This document shows positions 27,901 to 37,930 of a stretch of 64,000 nucleotides of DNA, piece after piece. The stretch's first letter is position 1. Every line of letters starts with the position of its first letter. The translations under genes and the position numbers were made by a program. The notes under the pieces are model-generated. The model saw only the letters and a program-made list of their open reading frames with translations. It ran no database searches and was not told the DNA's origin. The stretch is from Trichobilharzia regenti (taxonomy: Eukaryota; Platyhelminthes; Trematoda; Strigeidida; Schistosomatidae): assembly GCA_944472135.2 (NCBI GenBank), contig OX235263.1, positions 14,863,517-14,927,516 of the forward strand. Reading direction: 5' to 3'.

Positions 27901-28165
27901 TGATACGTATCAGTTGACATCAGGGATTGTAGATACATTATCTTATTTGGTAGAGAGCGACAGTTTGAGTTCATTATGACGGGGACCGTAGTTAAGTGTA
28001 TTGGTGTACGTTTGAGAGCTCTCTGCCAACCACTACGATGTTTCCTTCTTGGTTTCTTTGGAATATGAAAGTCATTTGGTCGTAAATTATTAATAAAGTT
28101 ACGAGAGTAAATGATTCTGTTAGAATTCATATTTAAGTGATAAGTGTATGCTGGTAAACAGGAAA
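24904..28165 (-). mobile_element. Rex1-like (CR1 group) LINE, nested, with intact ORF
   Basis: Inserted antisense inside the CR1-like LINE. Its 3' end is at low coordinates and terminates in ATA-type triplets (24905-24923 on the plus strand). About 400 bp of 3' UTR precedes that. The coding frame is listed separately. A related 5'-truncated copy lies at 60864-62970. I could not define a target duplication; the flanks CCCCTAAAATT and GCCCAAAAATT are only similar. Confidence 0.8.
25329..28130 (-). CDS. LINE polyprotein: endonuclease plus reverse transcriptase, Rex1-like
   Basis: An uninterrupted frame. The ATG at 28130 gives 933 aa. The frame stays open up to an ATG at 28211, but that extension reads host LINE sequence, so 28130 is preferred. 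The endonuclease domain is in the first third: IALQETWLHE, NGGGVATFIHS, VITGDFNTSD and HNSDHCIVRV. The RT domain is central: SLGPDGIPAYVLK, VRCTFLDFTSAFDSVPR, TESGVPQGAVLSPLLFSFF and the catalytic VKYADDLTVSL. A C-terminal domain follows, without RNase H. The SAFDSVPR-type motif and the QFAYRQGRSTLDAA segment resemble Rex1-like LINEs. No stop or shift is visible, so the protein is potentially functional. Confidence 0.9.
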   Translation of the reverse strand: MNSNRIIYSRNFINNLRPNDFHIPKKPRRKHRSGWQRALKRTPIHLTTVPVIMNSNCRSLPNKIMYLQSLMSTDTYHNTAIIALQETWLHELYDDNLISLKDFILFRQDRQCCNKKNGGGVATFIHSKWSVSNNICFTFSNDFIDCITVKCRPKHLPKYQQFYITNMYISPSCSPSDLSNFADEFTMFAAANFDNSLSVITGDFNTSDCSFLEALGHTNIVKFPTRLDKTLDLVFTNDEGVYETRRRSPIHNSDHCIVRVLPKIYSKTHIKIFSHLSTKAQQRSYTSDNLLNLRCMLKDTNWDLFYESTLDDSITNIMDYLKFCLDICCPKQTLFKRLDRFSSPHLKQLRRQKEMLYKCKDKLGLKKINAQIKSEIKNLNAIYNQTLLSCKSPNSMWKLFNEITGNSKRCNVFPSCDVNALNLSFIRSPSTITTSNVTNLVADNFQDFNTLDVLKCLKTLKPSHSLGPDGIPAYVLKQCADALCSPLTNILNASFSENVVPVPWKDIKIVPVPKPGNSKNVKFRPIAITSPFLKLMEKLILLKLEPSLKSFEDPKQFAYRQGRSTLDAAAVLHNSIVSSLDKGAKYVRCTFLDFTSAFDSVPRSLLLNKLSTTQTESWVTKWLHSYFSNRMQYTVYKGQSSSAVLTESGVPQGAVLSPLLFSFFLHDLPSSNDINFVKYADDLTVSLPVKCQSDCSKLNGFLSEISQWSKENGLTLNPSKCQTVNFTFRHKSDLNKLVSAHEVCNIDGTEIETKSEIKYLGVTLSSDLSWSSHILTISKKIYRLTFYIKKLRHSGVTQPLLLQFVNSRILPIILYCSPLVFPGLLKKDYTLLRRMLKVVSRVSSLPLSQLVNILVDRHMDSCEKWAKSILSDSQHPLHSQLSPCISSGKTRSLYRKLYARTSKYKNSSIPYLARVLCDKECIRHETFNLLNSH

Positions 28166-31083
28166 CTGGATGCAAAATGTAGATATTTTGGTAGCAGGCC
28201 CAAAAATTCAACAGGCCGCCAAGGTCAAATCTGCCCTAAAGACACCAACTCCATTTATTGATCGCAAAACGCGACTAAAACTGAAGAAATTGGAAAGGAA
28301 ACACCATGTATTTAAGGAATTTAATGCGTTAAACCAAATACATGAAACTCTTAAACTGCTTGAAGAGAAACACAAAATGACGTCACAACATGAGGGAAAT
28401 AAAGCGCTAATGGGTAACACCAAAACTCAGGAACTTTGTAGGATATTGCAAAAACGTCTAAAAAGCAGTAAAGACAATAATGCGGGCATCTTGGAACATA
28501 GGGGTATAATATACAACGATCCCCAGGTTATAAGTGAACTCCTCAGTGAGTGGTTTTGCGATGACATCAGAGTGCACCCGACCCCAAATTTCCAAATGAC
28601 CTGCAAAAGAAACCACAAATTAGGAGAAATAGATTTTAATATACAAAATATAGACTCAGCGATTAAGACATTGAAGTCAAATGGCAGTACTGGAACAGAC
28701 GACATACCATCTGTCATATACAAAAATGGTATTCTTGTTACTTAGAATATTTACTCTGTCACTGGAAACTGGAACTTATCCTGAAGTGTGGAAAACCACA
28801 TACGTATTACCTAAGCACAAAGCAGGGGCCAAAACCAGTGCATGCAACTATAGACCTATTAATAGAACACCGGTAATATCACGAATAATGGAGAAAGTGG
28901 TTAAAGACCAAGTGTCAGACAACTTACTAGAACATGAACTTATCAACCCATCACAACACGGATTCCTCAAAAAGAGATCATGTGTGACCTGTCACATAGA
29001 CTTTTTCAATGAAGTTACACGAAGCAGGGACAACAGAGAACTAGTAATTGTGCTATATTTAGATATAACAAAAGCCTTCGATAGAGTCCCCCATAATCTG
29101 CTAGTCAGCAGGTTATGCTCACTAGGGATATGTGACCCTCTCCTGAGCTGGATAAAATCATTTCTCTGTGACAGGAATCAGATAACAAAAGTTGGCTCGA
29201 TAATCTCAAGGCCTAAACCAGTAAGTAGTGGTGTAATCCAGGGAAGTGTATTAGGCCCACTCCTATTCATAATATATATAAACAGTATATGTGAATGCTT
29301 TAGTGTTGGTAAACCAATACTATATGCAGATGACTTAAAAGTGACCTATAAATGCAAGAACACAGATCTCGGAATAACAGTAAACGCCATACAGCAGGAA
29401 TTAGAAAAAATGGACAGATGGTGTGACACCTGGCAACTCCAGTTTAATGTCGACAAATGTGGTTGGCTCTGCATAGGTTGCAACAATTTAGAACTTGACC
29501 TGACAATTCAAGGCCATGCACTCTTACGACTGGAATCTGCATTGAACCTAGGACTGAAATACTCACATGACTTATCATTTTCTGAACATATCTCCAAACA
29601 AGTGTCAAAGTCACGCAGACTTATCGGCTTTCTACTCAGGAACTTCTACAGAAATGAGTCCAGAATTCTGTTGTACAAGGTTTGTGTGCGTCCTTTATTT
29701 GATTACTGTTCATTCATGTACAGTAGTATACGCATAGAGGACAAATTGAAAGTCGAGGGAGTGCAGAGGTACTTCACGTCAAAATTACTCGGAACCGAAA
29801 ATGGTGCGAACTACTCCACTAGATGTGATACCCTAGAACTAGAAACACTATGGCTCAGACGCCTGAGACTAAACTCAACACTTTACTATAAGCTTCTAAA
29901 CCACTTAGTTTTTACCTCTACTAATGGCATTCGACTTTCAGATGACAATGGCTACAAACTAAGACACACTAAGGGTACAGTAGCTATCGAACAATGTAAA
30001 ACAGCTACCAGCCAAAAGTTTTACTTCATCAAGTATGCACAGATATGGAATAAACTACCAATGGAAATGCGTCAAGCAGGTACATTGGCCTCATTCAAAA
30101 AAGTGCTTAGCGACAAACTACAAGGGTTTGCAAACGATAGTAGTCCTAGTTCCTATCTGAGAGCCTCCGAAATTATAGGTCCATTTAATACATAAGCTTA
30201 AATACTACACCTGTTGTTTTTTGCCTATATTTATAATTTTAGATAAAACATTAACGATCAAGATACTTACCCTCAAACAGACAAGAAGTTTCGTTTGTAA
30301 AACTTCTACCCAACACAACAAGTGGAATAAAATGGACATAAACCGACAACATGAAAAAGGTTTAACTCACCACAACATCACATGGACAGATGTACGCTCG
30401 TCGGGCATCATATATACCTCACCAACTACAGCTAAACTTTCCTAAGATAATGTGATGAACTTATATGCGTAATGTTGCTGAGCAGTTAATATCCACAACT
30501 CCTGTCGGAACAACTAAAATTCAAAAACCTTCCTCACGAGAAGTAAATACCCACATGGAGTAGAAATCCATTAATTAATGCGTCCAAAGCCTATGTATTT
30601 CGCTCCCAACAATGACAGTGCAGATCAAATGAGATGAGCAAATCACTGACTTCAAAATAACACACCAATGAACTGTGATTCAAGGACTCTGTACACAACA
30701 AAATTATGTATGAAAACTGACTTCAAGCTTTATTTTTTTCCCAGGCACTTATAACCCATCCACCAAAGACCTGGTTTTTTTGTTAATGCGAAGACAATAC
30801 TTCTGTATTTCCTGATGTGTTGCACTCACTGACAATCTAGCGGATTTTTCCAACTGTGCACAGAAACGATTGTACATGAGTGAAAAGGATGTTTTATACT
30901 ACTGGGATTAACATTTATTGAGTGTATGTATAATCTCCAGTGTACATGTTAAACATATTTTGCTATCGACTGTAAATTGTGACTGAATAATATGGTCCTA
31001 TTTCTGTAACAATTTGATTATGCCTGTAAACTGGCGTCCCTCATGTACTGCATCATGAGAATAAATTTATTTATTTATTTATA
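28166..31083 (+). mobile_element. CR1-like LINE, 3' part: reverse transcriptase and 3' UTR, frameshifted
   Basis: Continues the element cut at 24903. A frame at 28170-28745 covers the linker and the first RT motif (TGTDDIPSVIYK). A small indel near 28730 shifts to the frame of 28681-30195, which has VLYLDITKAFDRVPHNLL, SSGVIQGSVLGPLLFIIY and the catalytic ILYADDLKVTY. The frame stops at 30195. The 3' UTR runs to about 31083 and ends in TTTATTTATTTA repeats after the GTAAACTGGCGTCCCTCATG block. The broken ORF1, the shift and the large insertion make it a dead copy. Confidence 0.8.
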
Positions 31084-32200
31084 AGTCATGCCTGCATCTA
31101 GTCATCATGGCAAATATAGCTACACTCAGATAGAATAAGAAAGGTCTGGTAAGCAGGATGTTAAATATATTTAATGAAAAATAATAACAAGCAAATGTCT
31201 TAACGCAGTTGTTTGCCGTAATAATTTGAGCAATGACCAATTGCTGTGACCGGGTTGACTGACGTTACCGGATATCTGCAAATAAATAAACAAAGTGTAT
31301 TTTTTTAAATCACTGAAGTAAGAAAGAAGTAATATTAAAGTTAAACGCTTTAGATTTGCCTACCTTTGCTGAAAATGGTTCATTCTCCTTTCTCATTCTT
31401 CGTTCATGACAGCATTCTTCTGTAGTTTTACTGTCACACATATTGTTCATCTTCTTAAGGATAGCAGCAAGCAAATAATAATTTCTTATGTCGTATAAAA
31501 GAATGTTTACAAAGAATGCATGTCATTTCTACAGGCGCAATAATTTATGTTATAAACTGCAATCGTGAAGTATCATAAATTAGTACTTTTCCAAAAGTTT
31601 AAGTCGTTCAACTATTGTACGAGTAATTAGAACAGGTTATGATAAGTGTTAAATTGTAAACCCTTCACAATGAACACTGTACATTTGGCTAAGTGCTATG
31701 TCCTTGGAATGTTAGTATATATTTGCAATGTTTAATGCCAACCATATCGGTGTAAGCATGGAAAATATGATGTTTTCCATGAAAATACAGCTTTGTTCAA
31801 TCACTGGTGCTGTTGTGTTTCTAATAAAAGCAATCAGACTGTAAGCAAGAAACTAAGAGGCACAAAGAGTAAGTCCCAGCTTTAATAAAGGCAAATCCAG
31901 TTAAGATAAAATGTAGTGTAATAATGCACAAATAGAAAGATGATCGTGAAGTAGATAATTGATATTTCAGTGACAGGTAAATTAAAGTTCTACAAGCTTA
32001 CAATTCGTAAGACAACCTGATATGTAAGATCTCTCACGAATTTCTGGATGTTTTGGCGTCATTCTGAGCTTTGGAAAGGTGATTTACAAATGCAAAAGGT
32101 GATAATCATCGAAACTGCAGTAGCATTTTCTAGCTGTTCGGAATGTTTTCTTTTGATGCAGTTTCTTGTCAACAGTTTGCACTATTCATAGTGAGTTTAT
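31084..32200. other. AT-rich stretch with no recognised feature
   Basis: I see no family-like reading frame, SINE, LTR or LINE end here on either strand. Confidence 0.4.
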
Positions 32201-32229
32201 AAGAACCTTCATTGTATCTTGATTTTCAC

Positions 32230-32860
32230 CAAATTTCCCTTAACGCACAGAAGCAGGCAGGCACTCAAGCATTGTAACCTGAACATCACAAAATCCTTAC
32301 AGATAACTTGTTTAATAATAACTGCTTTAAAGATATGAGCCATAAGTGCATCTTCCATATCCTTCATAGCCACAATTAAGTCATTAAAGATCTCAGAATA
32401 TCTTAGTGATCTGAAACAAAATAATTATTAAGACTGATATAACTTATGTAACAGGTGTAGTAGTTGTATGACACAGCTGCTAGCTACTAATCGACAGAAA
32501 GCTGATACTAATTTTAAGTACTCTGACATTTGAGAAGGACCATTTATACTATTCTTGAGAACGCGATGAACACTGATATCAATATAGTCTGATACCATTT
32601 TATGCACTGAGCAATTAAGGCCTTCTGAAATTCCATGTGCAAATGTAAATTAAACTATTATCACATCTTCCCCTAAGCAGTTTTAACTAGGAACTCCATC
32701 AAAATAGATATAATCACCAGGAAATTCAGCAGCCTGTCTCATTCATCGCAGGATATCGTCGATGTGTAATGGAATATTTCAGTCATCACGGATGATAACA
32801 AAAGTGTCTGACATCCTCAAAACACACATCTAACCTATGTCTGCAGGCTGTTTCTCTTTC
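32230..32860 (-). pseudogene. unidentified decayed coding segment
   Basis: On the minus strand one frame carries protein-like sequence over several hundred bases, broken by isolated stops. Segments include IPLHIDDILR, EFPGDYIYFDGVPS, a 73-codon open block at about 32665-32430 (containing SDYIDISVHRVLKNS and SEYLKLVSAFCRL), two adjacent stops, and a further block with RYSEIFNDLIVAMKDMEDAL. Composition and codon use look coding, but I do not recognise the family. It could be a decayed gene copy, a domesticated element remnant or exons of an unknown gene. Direct read-through of the stops is unlikely. Confidence 0.35.
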
Positions 32861-33169
32861 ATATGCCCGATTCTCATAGGTCAACTGGAATGACAACAGC
32901 CATTGCCTGTAGTCCACTTACAACCTTAGGATCTGAAACGACTCCCAAAAAGCAAACCCTCAACGCACTATAATGCAAATAATAGTCTTCCTATGCGAAC
33001 TTTCTTAAAAAGGATGACCTTTTTATTAATAATTTGTCCGAGCTATAAAACACAATTTTACGCTTAACTACGAACAAAATACAGCAAAATACTGTGTTCT
33101 GGCTACAGAATTCTAAAACTAGTCAAATATGGTCTATTTTCAAAAAAATAGGCGATTATAACGCCTGTA

Positions 33170-34225
33170 GCCGTGAGCGCGGCAACCCAATAAATTGCGC
33201 GGAAAGACCTGGTTACAGCCTATATCCTCACACTCATGACCATTGTCACAAATATCCACTTCATCGCCCTTTGCAGGATCGGCTCCATCCTTTCCAAACT
33301 CTAATAACAACAGCTGTCAGCCACGTCTCGTAAACCGTTAATGCCCAGCTCTTGCTGCACTCGGGCTCACGCTGTTCCTTGAAGTTTCTCAGAAACGCTT
33401 AGTAATAACGGACGCAAAAACCAAAACACCAATTGGCGACTCGAGGATTCTTTATTGTAACACCAACATATAAACACTGTTACAACTAAGGTTTCTGACA
33501 GTTGTCTTCTGACTTCTTTCTGAACAGCGATCGATGAGACGATGACTGGCAGATTGATGCCTCCGCGAAAATTGGGGAAGTTGGTTTTGAGCAAACAACC
33601 ATGAATTGATCGTTCAATCTTCAACTACATTGACAACAGTACATGAATTGTTTTCTTCCTCACAAATCCCTAAAGGTTTTATACCTTCACTCTGAGTAGC
33701 AATAGCTTGAATACTTGTGGAGTCAGTACTAGACTCTGATACTGTAACTCTTTTCTTCTGCACAAACTGTGGTGTCGTCTGTTACACTCTATTCCACAAT
33801 GACTCACCAGTTGGAACTACAGGCATCTTCACTGCACCATTATCGTCACACGGTTCGTAGTCAGACCTTGTTGACGCTGATTTCACATTTAGCTTACCAC
33901 TAAACTTGCTCACTGCTTCACAGTTTGCCTTCGTATGCACTTCTTGCAAACGTGCAAAACACAACCGTGTTTTTCTCGCAACTTGTAACCTATCTGTTGG
34001 TGACGTCACACGAAAGCTGTTACATTCACTAAGTTTTTATGGATTACTAGACACCATAGAGTTTTCTCGATATCCACTTCTCTGAGACCCCCTCGTCATA
34101 AATGACTGCGTTTCTTTCTGTCTTCTCTATTCCAGATTTCGGATACAATATACTGGCAAACTTGCTCATAGCTTGTTTGACACTGTCTTTTTTCAGCGTC
34201 ACAATATCATCCAACCCGGGTTCTA
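33170..34225 (-). pseudogene. BEL/Pao-like gag remnant
   Basis: The reverse complement aligns with the middle of the Gag frame at 37931-39886. Shared stretches include TRLCFARLQEVHTKANCE (versus TRLCFTRVQEVHTKVNCE), KQAMSKFAS (versus NQSMSKFSS) and CDDNGAVK. It is broken by stops. It is interrupted at 33315-33635 by a solo LTR of the same family; on the far side of that LTR the gag homology resumes with the next residues. Confidence 0.75.
33315..33635 (-). mobile_element. solo LTR of the BEL-type family, inside a gag copy of that family
   Basis: Starts TGTCAATG and ends GCTGACA on the minus strand and matches the 375-bp LTRs at 37412 and 41037. The flanks ACAGC (33310-33314) and ACAGT (33636-33640) look like a 5-bp target duplication with one change. 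Gag homology continues on both sides, so it was inserted there and is not that copy's own terminal LTR. Confidence 0.7.
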
Positions 34226-36200
34226 AAATTAGTAACCATAATTAGTAAATTGTACTGTATAACGCTGTGGGACTTTATCAAATAGATTCATTCCGTGGTG
34301 GAATCACTCCATTTCTACTAGGAAACCGACCTCTCTATCGAAATCACTACTCACGTTGCCAACTTACAGTCGTGCTTCAAATCCTTATTTCCAAAAGCAA
34401 GGCGGAGGACCACTGAGGTGGAAAACTCAGGGGAGGGCATTCATGATTCCAGGAGGACTTCTAAATAAAGAAGATAACGTTCGCACTCGGTTACTTGTCC
34501 CATTCTGCTAAGTTCCTAAATCGTCTACTATCTCTGAGTAGGCATAGTATATTGCGTTGTGGAAGCCCTACACCAGCAACCCGAAACTAACGAATTTTCT
34601 AGGAATGTTGGTTCGATTAGTCTATTTTCTAAGGTCTCCCATCGAGCTCCTTTGCTTTTTTCTGAGGTCGACCAGGACCATGACGTCAGCCTCAGAGTTG
34701 TTACTTTCGATCTGAAATGCATGAAGATGCTCAATGTATGTAGTACACCTACATAGAGCGATTTTAGGTTGTTCACTTAGCATCTTATGAATTAATGTAG
34801 TACTGACATTTGTCACTTTGGTTTGTCGTCAGTCTTTTTTGTTGCAGTTGCTATACCAGACGTCTTTCAGTAACTAAACAGTTTGTGCATCCTCCCCCCT
34901 ACAAAATAGCTACTATCTGCGAACTACGTTTTGTTAAGATACTTTCATTTGAAATCATCCAGCATGGCTTTCTCGATCCTCTCTCTTCAGCCTCAGTTCA
35001 CAGCATTTTGAGACTCTCTTGTATGCGTTTGCTTAAGGTCTATCCAGATTACTGCTGCGTGCAGTGAGCAGATATGCCCTAGCAAAAAACACCATTGATG
35101 AACCCGTTTATACTTCTGACCGCTGGAACTGATGCCATACACCACGAACTTATTGATGCCATGCAGGCGTTGTTTTTCGTCGACCTCCTGCCAGCCATGC
35201 TGGAGCTGAAGTCAAGTTCCTCACTAGAAATCGACCGATTGACATATACCGCGGACCATCTGTGGTTTCTGTCTAGAATAACGGCCAACTCACTCGTGCT
35301 GAACATTCATCATTCAATAGTTTATGAAGGCCTTAGAAGTCATAAAGAAGATGTGGTTCCTACTTGGTTGCCTGTACTATCTTTCTGAATTTCTGAATTA
35401 CTTACTACATCTTAGTGGCCGTAACAGATCGTGTTGTAGAGACACCACAGTTGAAGCCTTTCAAAGTACTTAACCTGGTCAAGTTTGGTCCTGTCAGCAC
35501 CAGGACAGTAGTAGGGTCCCCAAGTAGTCTCAATGAGCTTCAGAATAACATTTCTGAAGCTGGGCATCCAGCAGAAGTTTTTATTGATACCGAATCACTA
35601 CCATTGGTAAGAAATCTTATCGGTGACTGGTGTTAGACTGAGATGTCAACGTAGCCTTCAAATAATGACGAAAGCGTCTCATAATCCGTTAGTGTGAGGG
35701 TGACGTGCTGTGCAGCGGATCCTGTGTGATCCCAAGAACTTCAACAAGTTGTTGAAAAGCCCTGACTTCACTTGAGCTCTGTCAGTTGTTGTTACCATGA
35801 CACCTCGAACATGGGAACTTGGTGTCTAAGAAAGGCTTTGCTACCATTTAAGTGGTAGTACCAGTAGGTGGTGCAGATAGCAGGAACCAGGTGTACTGGA
35901 TGGTGCGTGTAAATAGCGAGATTGGGGACATACCAAGTCCGCACGATTTCACACTACTGAGTGAACTTTTACCGTTTCGCCGCTTTACGGAAAGGATCTC
36001 CCTTTAAGTCTGAAGTCATCTGTCCCTAGCAAGAGTGGAGAATATACCACAGGCGAAAATGACCTCGAACCAACCAGTCAGGTCGTCCCACATTACAAGA
36101 GGGAGTTTTTCATAGTTTTTGCCGCAAGTTTCATCCTAATTTAGGGTTACGGTTGAGGTTAGTGTCGTAGTATGGTTAGATTAAGATGTGGTTGAGGTAG
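34226..36200. other. unassigned region with short open frames
   Basis: Several frames of 60-100 codons exist on both strands (for example 35095-35388 plus and 34810-35067 plus). None shows a domain motif or splice pattern I trust. Probably eroded repeat sequence. Confidence 0.3.
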
Positions 36201-36204
36201 GGCT

Positions 36205-36611
36205 TGTAGGAGACTTTCTATTGAGCCCAGTAACAGAAGTATCTGAATAAAATAAGTTTTGAGGCGATAGTGTAACGGTATATTATGAAAAACACAGTAA
36301 TGATTAACATAGATTAATCGATTACCTGGTTATACGGTTAAAGTGCGCGGCTCAAAATTATTAATATAATCCACAAACGTTAACTGCTGAAGTCGTGTTT
36401 ACTGGTAGAAGCTGTGTACCGGTTGTTAAAAAATCTTCGGATGAGGAGGATAAGAGGTTCCTACGAAAATCCAAGGTATATAACGCCATTATGAGTGGAG
36501 CAGGCAGACAGTATAGACCAACGAGAAGACGAAACGGCCAGCAGCACACTGTATTTCAGACTGTACTTGGAAGTTATCAATACTCAAACATGTATCGATT
36601 TGAACAAAAGT
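36205..36611 (-). repeat. LTR-like repeat R1, partial diverged copy
   Basis: Same family as 36841-37219, 45874-46346 and 62991-63743, sharing AGAAGCTGTG-like and ACAACACGG-like blocks. On the minus strand its end reads CTCCTACA, like the end of the 45874 copy. The other end is missing. 36612-36840 beyond it is unassigned. Confidence 0.55.
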
Positions 36612-37277
36612 AAATGCAGTTAAGGTTAGGGTGAAGTCGGCAACAAGAATCGTGGACAGCAACTACTCAAAATGCTCAACTCTGCAGCTATCGTCATCAG
36701 TATGTATTCATCATGAAGTCAACCGTCCATCAGGACTAGTGGATTCTAAAACCAGTACACATAAAAGCCCTCTTGGTGGATTAAGGAATGTAGAAAAGAT
36801 GAATTTCAATAGTCCGTGCATATTCGCCTATTTCTTCACGTGCCGGAGAATAACAGGGGAGCTCATTGGCATTACAAATATGCAAATAAAAATCCAAGTC
36901 AATGAGATGATAGGGTAAATATATATTATCAAAAAATGCAGCAATGGGTTATATTAATGAAAAGGTTACTTAGTTATAGCGTTAAAGACCGCGGCTACAA
37001 ATTATCAATATAATCCAAGGGAGCGTTCACTGTTGGAATGCGTCTGCTGGTAGATGCTGTAGACCGGTTGTAGAGTTGTCTTCGGATAAGGATAATAGAC
37101 TCCTGCAATAAATCGAAAGTATACAACACGGTATGAGTGGAGCGAGTAGGCAGAAATAGCCAGAGAAGCTTCCAACAGAATAGTGTATTTTGTATTGTAC
37201 ACGGAAGTAGATGTATTTTGCATGGAGGATTTAATCATGAGCTGACATCAGTTAGAGAACCACTGGAAAACCTGGGA

Positions 37278-37323
37278 GTACTGGACAGCTGTTTCGTCCT
37301 AGTTTGGGACTCCTCAGCAGTAC
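37278..37323 (-). ncRNA. hammerhead ribozyme motif in the SINE
   Basis: On the minus strand, in order: stem I strand GTACTG, core CTGAGGA (C-U-G-A-N-G-A), stem II GTCC with loop CAAACTA and GGAC, core GAAA, a very short self-complementary stem III CAGCTG, cleavage triplet GTC, and stem I partner CAGTAC. All canonical core positions are present. The known schistosome SM-alpha SINE ribozyme has the same stem II design. The loop-less stem III suggests weak activity as a monomer. Activity itself is an inference. Confidence 0.75.
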
Positions 37324-37411
37324 GCACCCACCGGGATTCGAACCCAGGACCTTCTGGTTACAAGGCGAGCTCGTAGACCATTGAGCCACTGGGACCCGAT
37401 CCAATGGTCCT

Positions 37412-37786
37412 TGTCAATGGAGTTGAAGATTGAACGATCAATTCTTGGTTGTTTGCTCAAAATCAACTTCCTCGATTTTCGCGGAGGCATCAATACGACA
37501 GTCATCGTCTCATCGGTCGCTGTTCAGAAAGAAGAGTTAAACATCGTCAGAAGTAACATAACGATTTATTATTGTAATATTTGTTTACAGACCTTAGTTT
37601 TCTTAGTTTGCTTAGTGATACTTGATTTATATGCTGGTGTAACAATACATAATACTCAAGTCAACAATTGGTGTTCTGGTTTTTTCGTCCGTTGTTACTA
37701 AGCGTTTCTCAGAAATCTTCTAAGAACAGCGTGGGCCCGAGCGTAGCGAGAGCTGGGCATTAACGGTTTATGAGACTTTGATGACA
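37412..37786 (+). repeat. 5' LTR of the BEL-type element
   Basis: TG...CA ends, 375 bp. A weak primer-site candidate starts with TGG at about 37811, 25 bp inside the element, but its tRNA partner is not evident. Confidence 0.9.
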
Positions 37787-37930
37787 GTTTCTGACGATAG
37801 AAACAGATCTGGCGGATTCAAACAGTTGGTGAAAGTTTGGATAGTCGCCGTTCATCTTTCCTGGTGCCGGTCAAGTCCTCTTTGAACAAGCAATATCTGG
37901 AACTTTTTTGGAATTGGGTCAAGTTCAACA

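Noticed and set aside
35095..35388. 97-codon plus-strand frame as a possible gene
   Set aside because: No domain, splice signal or homologous copy could be recognised; kept only as an unassigned region.
36140..36220. telomere-like GGTTAG/GGTTGAGG stretch
   Set aside because: The unit is irregular and short; there is no tandem TTAGGG array.
37811..37825. primer-binding site of the BEL-type element starting with TGG
   Set aside because: It sits 25 bp from the LTR and does not match a plausible tRNA 3' end over its length.
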